Assembly: GCF_004027225.2 (NCBI RefSeq)
Contig: NC_044277.2
Location: 99,689,725-99,753,724, forward strand
Source: Strigops habroptila
Taxonomy: Eukaryota > Chordata > Aves > Psittaciformes > Psittacidae
DNA: 64,000 nucleotides
Reading direction: 5' to 3'
The notes under the pieces were generated by a model. That model worked only from the letters and a program-made list of their open reading frames with translations, made no database searches and was not told the DNA's origin. A program made the translations under genes and the position numbers. This document shows, one piece after another, positions 37,440 to 49,200 of this stretch (position 1 is the stretch's first letter; every line of letters starts with the position of its first letter).

Positions 37440-38300
37440 CGCCGCCGGCGGCTGGGGGAAGGGGGCCTGTTCCATGACCCGGAAGAGCGACTGCACGTCC
37501 AGGGGACAGTTCGCGTGTCCCGGAGGTGTGTGAGCGCCGGCCCGGGCGTCCCCGCATGACCTTGGGGGGGACTTGGGGGGGGTAGGGGTGTTGCGGGTTC
37601 AAACCGCGGGGTCACACACGCCTCCCCCCCCCCCCCCTCACACGCACCTCGCGTTCGCTCCCGCCTGCGGGGCCCGCCCGCCACCACCGCGCCGGGGGGA
37701 GTGGCTTTGCGAGGCGGGCCGTACCACCGCAGCAGGAAGCACAGGGCGGGGGAGAACCCGAAGGATAAGCCCGCCCATGGCGGCACCACGAGGAGTCATT
37801 TCCCGGTTGCGTTTATTTATTAGAGGTTGGCGCCGCCGCCTCACTTTTTCCAGAACCGCTCGTAGGTGCCCAGGTCGATGCCCTCGAACGTGTCCTCCGG
37901 CCCGGCCTTGGGCTTGCTGGGGAACTGCCGCCGCAGCCGCGCCTTGCGCTCCGCCTCGGGCAGCGTGTTGCTGTCCAGGGGCAGCTGAGGGGACGGCGTG
38001 AGGCCCCGGCCTCGCCGCGCCCGCCGCCGCCCCGCTCGCCGCCCGTCTCACCATGAGAATCCGCTTGGGCTCCTTGTAGCGCAGGCGGACGGTGGAACCG
38101 TCGGCCTTGACCAGGAGGACGGGGTAGAGGCGGCCGTAGAGCTGCCGGTGGAGGTGGGAGATGGAGGTGCGGTTGGAGTTGCTGCGGCTGGAGAGGGCGA
38201 GCACCGGAGGCAGCCTGGGGATGGTGTCGAGGCGCAGGGCGCTAGGGGGAGGTAAAGGGGAGTGAGGTCAGTCGGGGCTGTGAGAGCAGTAGGTGGCACC
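37440..38300. promoter_or_regulatory. CpG-rich block over MRPL55 3' exons, possible MMTAG2 promoter
   Basis: GC- and CpG-dense sequence spans the MRPL55 last exons and about 400 bp beyond them toward MMTAG2, including cccgcccgcc and gcgccgggggg words. Because MMTAG2 seems to have a spliced 5' UTR, its transcription start may lie here; this is inference. Confidence 0.35.
37812..37817 (-). terminator. MRPL55: MRPL55 polyadenylation signal
   Basis: Reverse-strand aataaa (aataaataaac context) begins only 23 bases after the MRPL55 stop codon, implying a 3' UTR of around 45-50 nt. Confidence 0.75.
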
Positions 38301-39211
38301 GCGCTGTGTTACATCCGAGAATGGTTTGGGTTGGAATGGATCTCAAAGCTCATCCAGTTCCAACCCCCTGCCACGGGCAGGGACACCTTCCACTAGAGCA
38401 GGTTGCTCCAAGCCCCGTCCAACCTGGCCTTGAACACTGCCAGGGATGGGGCAGCCACAGCTTCTCTGGGCAACCTGTGCCAGGGCCTCACCACCCTCAC
38501 AGGGAAGAACTTCCTCCTCAGATCTCGTCTGAATCTCCCCTCTGCCAGTTTAAAGCCATTTCCCCCTTGTCCTGTCCCTACCTGCCCTTGTTAAAAGCCC
38601 CTCTTCAGCTTTCTTGTCAGCCCCTTTAGGCACTGGAGCTGCTCCAAAGTGTCCCCTTAGACCCTCTCTAGGCTGAACAAGCCCAACTCTCTCAGCCTGT
38701 CTCCAGAGCAGAGGTGCTCCAGCCCTCAGAGCATCCTCGTGGCCTCCTCTGGACTCACTCCAACAGCTCCACATCCTTCCTATGCTGGGGCCCCAGAGCT
38801 GGATGCAGGACTGCGGGGGGGGGGGGTGTCTCACAAGAGTGGAGCAGAGAGAGAGAATCCCCTCCCTCGACCTGCTGATCACGGTGCTGGTGATGCAGAC
38901 CAGGACACGGTTGGTTTCTGGGCTCAAGTGCACACTGAAGCCAGGTCATGGTGAGCTTCTCAGTGACCAGCCCCGCCAAGTCCCTCTCCTCAGGGCTGCT
39001 CTCAATCCAGTCTCTGCTCAGCCTGTGTTTGTGCTTGGGATTGCCCTGACCCAGGTGCAGCACCTTGCACTTGGCCTGGCTGCACTTCATGATGGAGGAC
39101 ACAAACCTCCATCACCCCACAAAACCTATCCCCAGCGAGGCTCCCCCTGCTCTCTGGGGCACTGCAGCCGCTGCCACCAACTCACCTCAGTGCCCGGGTC
39201 GCAGCTGCCAT
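37841..39211 (-). CDS. MRPL55: Mitochondrial large ribosomal subunit protein mL55, three coding exons
   Basis: Coding exons in transcript order are 39211-39186, 38241-38052 and 37984-37841, with GT/AG borders and compatible phases. They give 119 aa (human 128). The protein is a small component of the mitochondrial 39S subunit. Exon 1 encodes MAAATRAL, the start of a mitochondrial presequence rich in A, R and L. The conserved core is [19 protein letters not shown] (about 40-58), then [12 protein letters not shown], and the C-terminus GTYERFWKK, matching the family's YRQFW ending. The aaaatggcagc context at the start resembles a YY1 site, and tgcgca-type words upstream resemble NRF1 sites, both common in nuclear genes for mitochondria. 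Intron 1 holds a sense-oriented CR1. The gene is divergent from GUK1. Confidence 0.95.
38317..39098 (-). mobile_element. CR1 LINE, ~780-bp copy in MRPL55 intron 1
   Basis: The reversed tail (gagaatggtttgggttgg) is at the left and the copy extends to the catgaagtgcagcc region (reverse strand) of ORF2 near 39098. It includes a G run at 38815-38826. It is sense to MRPL55 and 5'-truncated; coding frames are broken. Confidence 0.92.
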
Positions 39212-39414
39212 TTTACTCCAGGGAGTGAGGGCAGATCCTGCGCACAAGACCGTGGCAGCCAGAGCAGGAGGTGCAGAGCCTCCTGGGACACCCTGAGGGA
39301 CACGGAGCTCTCCTGCGTGGCGGTAGGGTGATGGCCCTGTGTCCCCATCACAGTGCAACCTCCCAGGTCCCCTCTCCATCATGCATCAGCCCCACGTTGC
39401 CCCCCTCCCCACCA

Positions 39415-39715
39415 CAGTTTAGCCCCATAAAGGCTCCCCCACTGTGTTTTGACCCCATAATGGTTCCATATATCCCCGCCATGGTTTGGCGCCATACTGG
39501 CGCCCCCTACCTCCGCCATAGTTGGGCCCAATAATGATTCCCCCACCATGGTTTAGCCCCATGAAAGCTCCCCCCATGCCTGCCATGCTTCCGCCCCATA
39601 ATGGCTCCCCCTGCTCCGCCATAGTTCAGCCCCACAATGGCTCCCCACCACCATCCCCATCTTGGTTCGACCCACCACAGCCTCCCCCCGCCTCCCCGCA
39701 GTGGTTCACCCCAGG
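39415..39715. repeat. Degenerate minisatellite between MRPL55 and GUK1
   Basis: About nine units of 30-41 bp resemble ccgccatagtttagccccat followed by aatggctccccc. Starts near 39418, 39447, 39484, 39522, 39552, 39589, 39625, 39666 and 39705 share the ttnngcccca core. The array fills much of the 786-bp interval between the divergent start codons. Confidence 0.8.
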
Positions 39716-39839
39716 GCACCGCGCTTCTCCCCACCGCGCTGTGGCTCGGCTTAACCCCCGCACTCCCCATCACGGCCAGGCCAGAGCTGACACACCCCCC
39801 CCCCAATTCCAGCAGCCCCATGCGTTGCCCAACCCGCAC

Positions 39840-40260
39840 TGCTCCGCCCTGGCGCCCCCTCCCTGCCCGCGCCCGTGGTCTGCCCCGCCGCCCGCCGCTC
39901 ACGTGGCCGCGCTCTTGGTCCTCCTCCGCCTGACGTCAGCGCGCACGGCGGGGGCTGCCGGGGCGGACCCCGTCGCTCTCGTTGCGCTGCATCCCCATGA
40001 TCCGGTGGCGGCTGCGCGGAGCCATCGCGCGGGCGGCGGGTGAGCGGCGGGGTCGGTCCCTGAGGGCACAGCCCCGGTGCGGTGAGGCACGGCTGGGCCC
40101 GCCGCGCTGAGGGGTGCGGGTCCCGCCACGGGCGCCCCTGGCTGAGGGGGAGGCTGAGCCCCGCCAGCTGGTGCACGCTGAGCTCGCCCATCGCCCCCCC
40201 TCTGAGGGCCTGATGGGGCGCTGAGTCCGCGCAGGGCGGGCGGTGGGACGTGCTTGGGCC
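39840..40260 (+). promoter_or_regulatory. GUK1: CpG island / GUK1 promoter with a full CRE
   Basis: This CpG-dense segment carries a perfect palindromic CRE (tgacgtca, 39931-39938) 59 bp before the GUK1 long-form ATG. GC-rich sequence without a TATA box surrounds it. CREB/ATF control is suggested by the site but not shown. Confidence 0.7.
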
Positions 40261-43200
40261 TGTCTGCCGGCTGGAGGGCGTCGTCCCCCTCCCTCCCGCC
40301 ACGTCGCTGTGGTGCTTGGGGATGGCTCCGGGATGCTCCCGGTTAGATGAGCCCAAGGGGGCGGTGAGGGTGTGTGTGGAATCAGGTGGGTTTCATCAGT
40401 GGGAGAAAGGGAAGTAAGATGGGGCTTGGTGCAAGCACCCTGCAGGTAACCAAAAACACAGCTCTGTGTACGATGGATGTGTGGGGGAGCGGGTGGTGAA
40501 ACCACACCTGCCTCGGCTTCACCTCTGTGGAAGTGCACTCGCCTGCATCAGCTAGCTCGGAGCCGGTGGTTAAGTTAAACTGGTGCAGGTTTGCAGCAGG
40601 ACACCGCCTTGCAGTGACTGCTCGCCCCAGCTGGCCTGGCCCCAGGCGATTTCTGCAGTGAAATCACCTTGAGCGAGCGGGTCTTGTTTTCTGCAGCATT
40701 ATTGCTCCCTGCAAAGCCAGGCGTGCCCATCACTGCAGGCAGCAAGGGCTGTCAGTAGTCTAGGTAATTGTTTCCAGGGTAAAGGTGGCTGTGTGTTCCC
40801 AGTAGCTCTGGGTGCTGTGGTGGGGATGCTCTGCTCCTCCTTCAGTATTTCAGGTAATTCCTTTTATGTAAGCAGCCCACTGGCAGGGCAGGACCTTGCA
40901 GCCCATCCATCCTGCACGGTGTCTGCATGCTGGGGAGATGCAAAAGAAGCCCCAGAGCTTTCACCCACCTGTTCCCTGACTGAATGAGTGTGTGAATCCT
41001 GTGCTCAGTTCTGGGCCCCTCACTACAAGAGAGACATTGAGGTGCTGGAGCAGAGCCAGAGAAGGGCAACAGAGCTGGTGAAGGGTCTGGAGCACAAGTG
41101 TGATGAGGAACGGCTGAGGGAACTGAGGATGTTTAGTCTGGAGAAGAGAAGGCTCAGGCGGGACCTTATCACTCTCTATAACTACCTGAAAGGAGGTTGT
41201 AGTGAGGTGGGAGTCAGTCTCTTCTCCCAGGTAACAGGTGATAGGACAAGAGGTAACAGCCTCAGGCTGTGCCAGGGGAGGTTTAGGATGGGTATTAGGA
41301 ACAATCTCTTCACAGAGAGGGTGCTCAGGCATTGGAACAGGCTGCCCAGGGCAGTGGTGGAGTCACCTTCCCTGGAAGCGTTCACAAACCATGTGGATGA
41401 GGCCCCCAGTGACATGGTTTAGTGGTGGTCTTGGCACTGTTAGGTTAATGGTTGGACTTGATGATCTTAAAGTTCTTTTCCAACCTACTTGATTCTATGG
41501 CAGGTGTGGGGTTGTGGCTGCTGGAGCAGCACCGTGATGCCCGTGGCGCTCCTCACAGACATCAGAGTGCCAAGGGTTTGTCTGCTCTGGGACAGTGCTA
41601 AGCTTTGTTGCGTTACTGCGGCTGGCTGGGCTGCACTTTTGGAAAGCATCCCAAAACTTAGAAAGGTGGGAGTGGCGGCTTTATATGAACCTGCTAAAAA
41701 TAGGGAATGGGATTATAATCCTAATCCAGGAGACCTTTCTTGGGGCTCCAGGGAAACTGTCCTTTAATCTTCTTTTCGACTTTATAAGAGGGCTTTACCT
41801 TCTCTGTAAAGCCTCTCTGCTAATCAGCATTAATTTTGTTTAACTCCTGCGATGTCTGTCCTTTGCTTTTCTGGTTGCGTTTCCACCTCTCAGTTAAAAT
41901 ACAGGGCAAGTTTAGCAGGCAGGAATGGACCAAGGAACATTTCTCCTCCTTCAGTGACCACCTTGTCTTTTTGCAGCTGTTTGTCCTCAGTGCCAGCTGT
42001 GTCATCTCCCTAGACTTGAGGACCTTGATCAGATAGCTGTGCTGCTGCCTTGCTGCTCAACTCCAGCCTGCTGTGGTTTGGTGATACGTGCTGGTTAGGC
42101 TGGATCCAAAACAGTTCTAGGAGTAAGCCGGTGGAGGTGAGCCATCCTCTATACTAGATATTTGCACATTATCTGCTCCGAAAATGAAAACTCTGAGAAA
42201 AGGGGGAAAAAAATGAATTTCTGCTGAACTTAAATACATATCTGTAACGTTGCTTCAGCAAATAGCTTGAAAATGTGACTTGTGGCTGCCTTGCTGAGCT
42301 GGGAGCCAAACAGGAGATTTAAAAAGCCCCAGATCTTCCAGATCTGGCTTCTCTGGGGTTTTTGGCATGCTGCCTGTGGTTTTTGAGTGCTCCAGGTTGC
42401 CAGAGGGAGCGGAGCTGTGTTCAACAGGGCTGGGTGGGCAGAGGAGCCTTTTGAGGGCAGTAATATCGCTGTGCAGACCCGCTCATCATTAGGAGCAGTT
42501 ATTTGGAGTCGGGGCACACGTTTAACCAGATGTGATGGTAGAGGTGAGGGCATCTGCCCCCACGTCTACGCTGCTCACGTCTCAAGGCAGAGATCATCTC
42601 CTCTGCTCACCCTCCCTTTTCCTCCTTTGCCTCTCCAGCCCCAAGCAGCTGCCCCCCATATTCTGCACTGTGCCTTCCAAAAGTGCTCCGTGGGAGCAGG
42701 TTTTGCTCTGCTCTGGCACATATTCCCGGTTTGCGAGGTGGGTGTTTGCTGTCAGCTGCCCATAAGGGCCCAGCCCCTTCATCTGGCAGTGGAAACGCCT
42801 TCTTATTTATCCCCCCTCTCCTCTAAATTAAGTCTTGTTTTCCTCTGCAGATCCCCAGCAAAAGAGAAGGGACGCATTTGGAGGGAGGCGAGAGGAAGCA
42901 CCTGCAAGTTTCTTGACTTATTTTTAGCCTGTTTCCCAAAGAAGTGAGATGTTGTGATAGCAATGTATGTGTCTTTTCTCGCTTTAGTTCTGAGTATTTT
43001 GGGGAGAAAAAAGGGAAAAAGATCAAGGAGAGAGTCTCCATCTTCCCCAGACACTCCACCAATGCTTTTTCAGGGAGAAAAGCACCACGAGCACCCGCAG
43101 ACAGACGGGTGGCACAGACCCTGTGGGGTCCCACCGCAGAGGTGCTGGGATGCGCTGTTTGGAGGCTTGGGTTTGGATCTGTGGGCAAGAGGAGTTTCCC

Positions 43201-46200
43201 TGTTGTCTTTGTGGTGGATAAGTAGCCTAATTGTTGACCTGAGCAGTGTCTGGAGGCAGCAGCGGTGTGGACTTTGGTCCAAAAGGAGTGTTTGCAGAAA
43301 TCCTGGCTAAAACCAAGAGCAGGTGCCTTTCCAGAAGAGTTTCCAACTGCACAGCTGTTGGGTGTGTAATGTGAGAGCAGCAGCTTCATAGCCTGCGTTT
43401 GTGCCTGTTGTGCATCAGTGTCATCTCAGAGCCCGTGTGTTTTTGGTGTCTGTGGGCACTGCCTGAGCAGCAGCTGAAGCCACGCTATGTTTGAGAAGGG
43501 GTGTGGGCTGGAGACCTCCTGGGGTCCCCTCCACCTCACCTTGAGTGAGTCCCCTCTCCTTGGTGACTGCGGGGGCCGTGTGATCCCGGAGGTTACCTGC
43601 AGAGCCGGGGACAGTTTGGCTGTTGTTTGCCTATAGCTTTACCACTGGGAGAGTGGGGAGCGGAGGAGAAACCAGGAGAGAAGATTAAAGACCAGCTTTT
43701 CATTGGCCATCTTAAACTTGCGGCTTGGTAATTAGGGCTTTAGGCAGCTCACAAATAGCCCAGCTTTCTGCCGGCTCGCTCATATCGCTGCTGCAAGGAG
43801 CTGGACTTCATACCTGGGCTGAAAGGGGGTAAAAGCTAAAGGTAAGGATGCTTTGGAGCCTGCTCTCAGCCAGTGCTCTGCTTGTTCCTCTTATCCTTTC
43901 CCAGTTTGTCTGGGGCTGAATGAAATGACAGTAAGGGATTTGGGCAGCTTTGAATTCCCCTTTTCCTATCAGTGCCTTCTGAAGGGCGGATGAAATTTTG
44001 GGGGGGAAGAGATGGAAGCTCTTTTCCTTCTAGCTGGGATGGGAGCGTCCTGGCCAGGTTCTGCAGGCAGGGACCAGGACTTATGCGTCTGGAGCAGTTT
44101 TTGTTGACACAGCTGGATCACAGTGGAGGCTGTGAAGCTCTTAGATGGAGTCAGTGCTGGCATCTGGATGTCCACTGCAGAGGCTTTTAGTGGTGGCCAA
44201 GGAAGCTCGTGCACAATGAAGGAGCACTGTTTGGGATTGGATGTGTCGCGAAGTGTGCTGGGGTGACAGGAGGGCTTTGTGTAGCTCCTCTTCTGCAGTG
44301 TTTTGCAAGCAGTGGTTAGGGCTCACCCATTGTATTTAAGTGGGCAAGGAGATGCTTCAGACAACTTGGCAACGTTGGATCCAGTGGATCTCAGGCTGGA
44401 GGACACTAATGGCAAAAAAAAAAAAAAATAATGAAAAATAAAGCTTCCATTTGGATGGTGATTGAACGTGGCTGGTTCTACACCCCCATTAGCTGCTTCT
44501 GGCACCTACTTAGACTTTGTGTATTAATGCCCCATCCCTTCATGCAGGCATGGATAAACTAGTCAGTGCAAAGCATCCTCGGGGAACAGAGGGAAAACTG
44601 GTGTAATTTTCTAGCTGTGGTGCTGGCTGACGGGTGCCTGTGTGGTTGCAGGGCTGCGCAGGAGGGGTTTAGGGATGCGGGCTGGGGTCGGGGAGGCAGC
44701 CCAGCGATGTTAACCCTGCTGCAGCATCCGGTGCTGACTTTCGGAGAGGCGCTGTTTGGCTTAAGGCTGTTTGAAAAGTGATTTGTAAGGTCAGGGTGAC
44801 ATTGCTCTGATCTGATTTGAAATGGAAAGGCATTATACTGTCTGTTGGCTGATTGGTCCCGAGGCCACACCCAGGCAACGAGGTTGAAAATATGCATTTC
44901 CAGGGGCTTTACTGCTGCAGAAAGGAATTGTGGTTCGGGTTTTTTTCTTAATAGGAAAAATAGGCTTGTTTGATTTGTCCCACTCTCATCATCACTTCTG
45001 GTTTAGAAGCTGCTGAATGCTGATGGATGAGGGTCCCCAGTGGTACCCCCTGCACTGTCATTCAGGATTTTGTTCTTTATTCACATGTTGATGATTAACC
45101 TTTCTTCCTCCCCAGAGAGACAGGCACATGAAAATGCCCAGTTTTTTTCTTTCTGGCTGAAGAAACTACTGCAGAAAGGTCTCCGTGGCCCCAGGCTGCC
45201 TTTTTTTTCCCTGTACTAGGAACCAAACCCTTCTCTCTTGGGCTGGAGTTAGTGCTCCAGGAAATGTGGAAATAAACCCCAAAGCATGTTCATGTCCCCT
45301 GTCACACTCATGTTCAGACCGCTTTTGAAGGCTTTGGGGTTTAGTGGTGGAGGATGTGCTGGGCTTCTGGGTCTAGGCTTCAGTACGTTGTCTGCCTGTG
45401 GTAAAGGCTTTGCATATTTATCCCAGGACTGATAGGAAACATTTAACTGTCCATCACAGGCTCATAGTTTGTACTTGTTAGGATGTAAATGGACAATATA
45501 AGAGGCATGGGATCTCATGAGCATCCCATCCCTTGCTTGGAGCTGCATATGTGTAACACTGGCTGATTTCTGCCCTTTTTTCTTGCCAGCAATCTCCTGC
45601 AAACTCCCCTTGAGGCCTCTCCCTGAGAGAGGGAAGCAGCTGTGACTATACATGTATCAGTAAGGACTAGCTAGCGTTGCCCAGCACATGTGGATGTCCC
45701 ATGATGTTTCTACATGCCACCAAGGCACAGGTAGCATTTTCCTCCCTTTAGAGAAAGCTTTTCCATCACCCTGGTGATGGAGAACAGAGCTAGGACAGAG
45801 CTGCCTCGAATTATCCCAGCTTAATGACAGCTGGAGCCCAGTTTCCTCCTCCTTTGGGTTATGTCTGAGTTTAACTTCGGTCCCTTGAGGACGAGTGTTC
45901 ATGCTGCAGTGATTCATGTCCTTTATTTGTCCAAGGTATTTGCTTCCCAGGTAAGAATGGGGGCCAGCAGCAAAGCAAGGTGAAGCTGCCCTGCTGCATT
46001 GCTGCCACATTGCATTCTGCTTTCCGAACTGCTCTCGCCCTCCTCAGGGCTCCTAGCTCAGGTCTTTTGCACAGAGGTGGCAGCTCCTGCTGTTTGCTAC
46101 CAGTTTGCTAATATAATAGTTGCTTGAATTTCCCTTGTATTTCTTGCACTCCCAGTTACTTTCTATCAGCTCTAGGCTTGTGCTTTCTCATAATTTCATA

Positions 46201-49200
46201 TTTGCCTGCAGAAACTTATATCCGAGGGTATAAAAGATAGATGGTGTTTTGTGGGGCCAACCACCCCTGGGAATCCATAGCTGTGTTTTTTCATGGATGT
46301 TTCTAACCAAGCATATCTTTCTGTCTTTCTAGCCATGCAGGGACCAAGACCAGTGGTTCTGAGTGGCCCATCAGGTGCGGGGAAGAGCACTTTGTTAAAG
46401 AAATTGCTTAAAGATTATGAGAACATCTTCGGCTTTAGCGTCTCCCGTGAGTATCTGTATGTCTCTGGCGAAGGGTGGTGGAGTTCAGGGTTGCAAGCCT
46501 GCTTTTGTTGATGTATTCATGCCCCAAGTAATGGGCTTCCATGGCTTGCCTGTGTCGTAAGGCCTTGTCTGTGAGGTCTTCAGGGTGTTTAAGTAAGTCA
46601 GGATGCCTTTTGCTACCAGTATGGAATGGCAAGTCTAAGATTTGTCTGGAATAGCAGACAAATCTTGCCTGATCTGGTGAACCCCAACACCTCTAAACGC
46701 AGCTCAAGGAGGTAATGGGTTTTTCTGAGTGATTCTTGACTCTAAATTAACACCTCTCCTTCAAAAGCCAGTTCTTTCCATCCACCTGTGCAAGCTGATG
46801 AGGATTTTGACAGCCCAAGGGTGGCACGCCAGTCTTACATTTAAAATTTAGAGTTTCATGAAACCTGTCTCATGACCAGGTCTGTCAGTGAAACAGTTCA
46901 CCTCATCACCTGCGTACGTTTCTCCTGCCATTACTCTGGTGGTTTGTTGACTTTTTCTGCATTGGTAACTTAAGTGCTGGCCAAGGGTCCTTTGTTCTGT
47001 GCATGGGGTGGTTCCCTGTAATGTGAAAATAACCACTGGCCGGTTGGCTTGGTCCGCTCACGCCTGCCAGTGGTGCTGAAGTCCCCCTGTGTCCACAACA
47101 GAGGGTGTAAGTGCAGGGAGTTTTCATCAGGCAGGTTACCTGTTGCAGTACTAATTCTGTTCTCTTTTTCTTGAGTGACACCTTAAAGGTTGCCGTAACT
47201 CTGGGCTGTGGCTGCAGCTCATTCGCCTGATTTTCCCTGGAGCTCTGCAGGGTGTTTCTAAGTATGTTACCGAAATTTTTTTTTACTGTCCTAACTGTTT
47301 TGGATACTGCAGTTGAAATCCTTGCTCTGAGATCTGGATGATCTCCATGAAAGAGCAAATACTGGATGTTTAAAGATTTGATGTTACTGGAGATGAAAAA
47401 AACCCAGCTTAAAATCTTTCCTTTTGTTGTTTCATCCAATGCTTTTGATTCAACTGAATCTCTCTTCTCACTCCAAAATAATGTTACCGTTTTTCCCAAG
47501 GTTGCCTCTTGGTGGGTATTTTTTTTCCTAAATCTCCATAGGCCACTTAGACCTTGGCAACTGGTGCTTGTAAAAACCTTGACCAGGTGATCAGAGCCTT
47601 ATTGCATTAGGTTAACTCCTGATGGTCCTAAATAAAATAATCAGTGTTGCCCTCCATGATGACTGTCAGCTCCTTTTTGGTTTTGCAGAGCATGTGCTTA
47701 AAATAATACCAGTTTGAATGACTTCCAGCAGGGTTCAAAGGCTGGCTGATTTATTCACCTACCTTGTGCAGGAGTTTGCCCTTATTCATTAAATCTGGCT
47801 ATTTTAAGCACCTATGTGGGTGATGCGTGATCTTTTCAAATGAAGGTAACTCTGTGAAGTAGGGCACCGCTAATTCCCCTCAACTGAGGCAGAGGTCCAA
47901 GTAACGTGTCTAGTATTCCACAGGAAGGCTGTAACAGAGCTGAATACTAAGCCAAGCCTGGTAAGTCCCACATTGACCACTCAGCCCCTAACAGTCTTGA
48001 CTGCTTTCCTATTATCTAGGATTCTTTGATTACAGGCCAATCCTGCACGTTTTTGTTGTGTTCAGCTAGCTGATTCTGGAAGCTTTGGTAGTTTTAAATA
48101 GAGGATTGGCTTACTACATGATTGGGTTCATCTGCTGCATAGTGCTTTTATTTCTTTGATACTTCTATATCCTTGTGTGATCTACAGTATTTACAAAGCT
48201 GGGTTTTTTTGCTTGCAGATACCACAAGGAAGCCAAGACCTGGAGAAGTAAATGGCAAAGGTGGGTGTGCTGCAGTTGGGCCTGTCTCACCAGGCTGTGC
48301 AAATAATTTCTGCAGAAAATACTTAAGCTTTTGTGAACTACATGCATGAATCCCCTCTAGCAGATAAGTTAGTCCTATATGTGTGTTTATAGGGTGCATT
48401 TTGTTAGGCAGACGTTAATTAAGTATGTATTTTAGAATGTGTATGTATACATGTATATAAATATGCATACATACATTGCACTTGGCCTTGTTGAACTTCA
48501 TGAGGTGGGCCTCTGCGGCCCCTCATGAAGTTGAACAAGATCAAGTGCAAGGTCCTGGGCCTGGGTCGGGCAATCCCAAGCACAAACACAGGCTGAGCAG
48601 AGACTGGAGTGAGAGCAGCCCTGAGGATGAGGACTTGAGGTTGCTGGGCGACGAGAAGCTCACCATGACCCGGCAGTGTGTGCTTGAGCCCAGAAACCAA
48701 CCGTGTCCTGGGCTGCATCACCAGCAGCGTGACCAGCAGGTCGAGGGAGGGGATTCTCCCCCTCTGCTCCACTCTGGTGAGACCCCCCCTGCAGTCCTTC
48801 GTCCAGCTCTGGGGCCCCGACATAAGAAGGACGTGGAGCTGTTGGAGTGAGTCCAGAGGAGGCCATGAAGATGCTCTGAGGGCCTGAGCACCTCTGCTGT
48901 GGAGGCAGGCTGAGAGAGCTGGGCTTGTTCAGCCTGGAGAAGAGAAGGCTCCAGGGACACCTTAGAGCAGCTTCTAGTGCCTAAAGGGGCCAACAAGAAA
49001 GCTGGAGAGGGGCTTTTGACAAGGGCCTGTAGGGACAGGACAAGGGGGAATGGCTTTAAAATGGCAGAGGGGAGATTTAGATGAGACATGAGGCAGAAGT
49101 TCTTCCCTGTGAGGGTAGTGAGGCCCTGGCACAGGTTACCCAGAGAAGCTGTGGCTTCCCCATCCCTGGCAGTGTTCAAGGCCAGTTTGGACGGGGCTTG

